The notes under the pieces were generated by a model, which worked only from the letters and a program-made list of their open reading frames with translations, searched no databases and was not told where the DNA came from. A DNA stretch of 7,811 nucleotides from Thermoflexales bacterium (lineage in GTDB: Bacteria > Chloroflexota > Anaerolineae > B4-G1): assembly GCA_007118795.1 (NCBI GenBank), contig SKQX01000115.1, positions 1 to 7,811 of the forward strand, written 5' to 3'. Shown here in pieces: positions 7,076-7,811 of the stretch (position 1 is its first letter; each line of letters opens with the position of its first letter). The translations under genes were made by a program, and so were the position numbers.

Positions 7076-7104
7076 AGTCTATCCTATCGGCGGGAAATGA
7101 TCAA
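7076..7104 (-). promoter_or_regulatory. Candidate sigma70 promoter for the glyoxylate operon
   Basis: On the minus strand, TTGATC (7104-7099; 4 of 6 to TTGACA) and TAGACT (7081-7076; 4 of 6 to TATAAT) are separated by exactly 17 bp. This would place the transcript start near 7069, about 200 nt upstream of the aminotransferase GTG. It is the best-spaced pair I found upstream of this operon, though the boxes are only moderate matches. Confidence 0.35.
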
Positions 7105-7343
7105 GTCTCGGCGTGCTGACCGGGCGCTGACGCGGCTCTTCCGCCCTCAGTCACCGCCCGCACCGAATCGCGCGTTCGCCGGACTCGCAGCCACGGCAGC
7201 CGGGTCGGCTTCTAGGAAGGCGCTCAAGGCCTTACACCCTGGGAGGGCGGATGGCATCGAATAGCCGACGCCGGCGGACGAATGCGTACCGGTGGCCAGA
7301 GGGAACTGTCCGGTCCCGAGGAGATCGCTGGGGAGAGACGGGA
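7105..7343. other. Intergenic stretch with no recognisable gene
   Basis: This stretch lies between the two divergent candidate promoters. The only notable open frame is a 74-codon one on the minus strand (7147-7371) that would need a TTG start, has no ribosome site, and encodes an Ala/Ser/Gly/Pro-rich sequence unlike a folded protein. I see no RNA gene. It could hold upstream regulatory sites or decayed sequence. Confidence 0.4.
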
Positions 7344-7372
7344 TTGCGGCTAGGCGGATAACCTGGTACAAT
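7344..7372 (+). promoter_or_regulatory. Candidate sigma70 promoter facing the metallophosphoesterase gene
   Basis: TTGCGG (7344-7349; 3 of 6) and TACAAT (7367-7372; 5 of 6 to TATAAT) are separated by 17 bp on the plus strand, giving a predicted start near 7379. The phosphoesterase ATG is about 245 nt downstream, so the transcript would carry a long leader or a separate small RNA. Confidence 0.45.
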
Positions 7373-7404
7373 CACGCATGATGCTGAGACCTAGGCGTTG
7401 TTTT

Positions 7405-7416
7405 TGTGCCGGCACA
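7405..7416. promoter_or_regulatory. 12-bp perfect palindrome, possible operator
   Basis: TGTGCCGGCACA is a perfect 12-bp palindrome directly after a run of five T, about 25 bp past the predicted transcript start. That is a normal place for a repressor operator. As RNA it could form a hairpin only with loss of the central pairs, and the T-run precedes rather than follows it, so a terminator reading on this strand is unlikely. Confidence 0.35.
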
Positions 7417-7498
7417 CAGAGGCGAGCACAAGCGCGCTTGAAGGGGACTCCACCGGGACGCGGAAGAGGAATGGTGCACTACGTTAGCCCGGGAGGTT

Positions 7499-7556
7499 GG
7501 TTCACCAGGCTTCTCTGACTGGAACCGGTGGCTTCAGGTAGGGCCTGAGCCACTGG
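7499..7556 (+). ncRNA. Two adjacent hairpins in the phosphoesterase leader, class unknown
   Basis: The right-hand hairpin is strong. CCGGTGGC (7525-7532) pairs with GCCACTGG (7549-7556) with one G-U; after a single bulged T at 7533, TCAGG (7534-7538) pairs with CCTGA (7544-7548) around loop TAGGG. That gives 13 base pairs in 32 nt. A left-hand alternative uses GGTT (7499-7502) and CCAG (7505-7508) against CTGG and AACC (7519-7526), sharing 7525-7526, so the two could compete like a switch. No T-run follows, so this is not a standard terminator. I do not recognise it as a cobalamin, T-box, SRP, RNase P or 6S element. Whether it is a regulatory leader or a separate small RNA is unknown. Confidence 0.35.
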
Positions 7557-7565
7557 CGTGGGATG

Positions 7566-7584
7566 TTAGATCACCGTTTAGATC
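7566..7584. repeat. Direct repeat TTAGATC x2, 12-bp period
   Basis: TTAGATC occurs at 7566-7572 and 7578-7584. The two 12-bp units match at 9 of 12 positions. The second copy contains the palindrome TAGATCTA (7579-7586). The 12-bp period is close to one helical turn and lies 40-60 bp before the phosphoesterase start. It may be a tandem binding site or chance. Confidence 0.3.
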
Positions 7585-7623
7585 TACGACGTGAGAGCTG
7601 AATATCACCTGGTGTAGACAAGG

Positions 7624-7811
7624 ATGGAACAACCGATGGCTTCGCGCCCTGGGACGGACCGGTGTACCCTGCTACCGTGGAAGCAGATCATCGCGCTGCG
7701 GAACACGCTGCGCCGACGTGCCTACCGACGGATGACGCAGGCCCTCACATCGGCCCAGCGCATCGTCTTCGACGACAACTCGCGGCTGATCTTCTTCAGC
7801 GACCTTCATCG
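7624..7811 (+). CDS. Calcineurin-like metallophosphoesterase, 5' part only
   Basis: From ATG 7624 a frame reads 62 full codons and leaves the window at the right edge. The N-terminal part is basic (LRNTLRRRAYRRM, 26-38). It is followed by RIVFDDNSRLIFFSDLH, where hydrophobic strand LIFFSD ends in D60-L61-H62. This D-x-H after a beta-strand is the first metal-binding motif of the calcineurin-like phosphoesterase superfamily, which uses a dinuclear metal centre to hydrolyse phosphoesters. The later GD-x-x-D and GNH-E/D motifs lie outside the window, so substrate and subfamily cannot be judged. ATG at 7636 is an alternative start and is better placed relative to AGGATGG (7621-7627). A stop at 7615-7617 excludes any longer start. 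The gene is divergent from the glyoxylate operon. Confidence 0.75.
   Translation, partial: MEQPMASRPGTDRCTLLPWKQIIALRNTLRRRAYRRMTQALTSAQRIVFDDNSRLIFFSDLH

Noticed and set aside
7147..7371. 74-codon minus-strand frame in the intergenic region
   Set aside because: Needs a TTG start with no ribosome site, low-complexity composition, and overlaps the plus-strand candidate promoter.
7528..7556. Cobalamin riboswitch, suggested by GCCACTG at 7549-7555
   Set aside because: No B12 box (AGCC..GGAGACC-like) follows and the order of elements is wrong; the heptamer is part of a simple hairpin.

Overview
The window reads as bacterial chromosome of moderately high G+C, probably from the Chloroflexota (Anaerolineae-like). 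That placement is inference. It rests on remembered resemblance of the two edge genes (an SF1 helicase start and a metallophosphoesterase start) to proteins of that phylum, plus frequent GTG/TTG starts; no ribosomal marker is present. I see no IS element, CRISPR array, tRNA or rRNA.

Layout from left to right. Positions 1-258 (minus) hold the 5' end of a P-loop helicase-like gene that runs off the left edge. Next on the minus strand come a GT4 glycosyltransferase with a C-terminal membrane anchor (409-1839) and a PAPS-type sulfotransferase (1914-3074). After a 195-bp gap there is a compact three-gene unit, again on the minus strand and transcribed leftward: class V aminotransferase (5697-6866), GlcD-type FAD oxidase (4222-5709), and a DapA-superfamily aldolase closest in motifs to 4-hydroxy-2-oxoglutarate aldolase (3270-4178). 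The first two of these overlap by 13 bp and the next gap is 43 bp. A 757-bp intergenic region (6867-7623) separates this unit from a divergent plus-strand metallophosphoesterase gene (from 7624) cut by the right edge.

How the genes fit together. The three-gene unit converges on glyoxylate: GlcD would make it from glycolate, the HOGA-like aldolase from 4-hydroxy-2-oxoglutarate (with pyruvate), and the AGX1-type aminotransferase would turn it into glycine using alanine. In humans, alanine:glyoxylate aminotransferase and HOGA1 are the enzymes whose loss causes primary hyperoxaluria types 1 and 3, so this looks like a bacterial glyoxylate-detoxification or glycine-salvage operon. The sulfotransferase and anchored glycosyltransferase form a separate pair, probably for a membrane-associated sulfated glycan or glycolipid.

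The large intergenic region is the least explained part. It holds a candidate promoter and a long, potentially structured leader for the glyoxylate operon. On the other strand it holds a candidate promoter, a 12-bp palindrome and a strong hairpin ahead of the phosphoesterase gene. None matched a riboswitch class I could recognise by eye.
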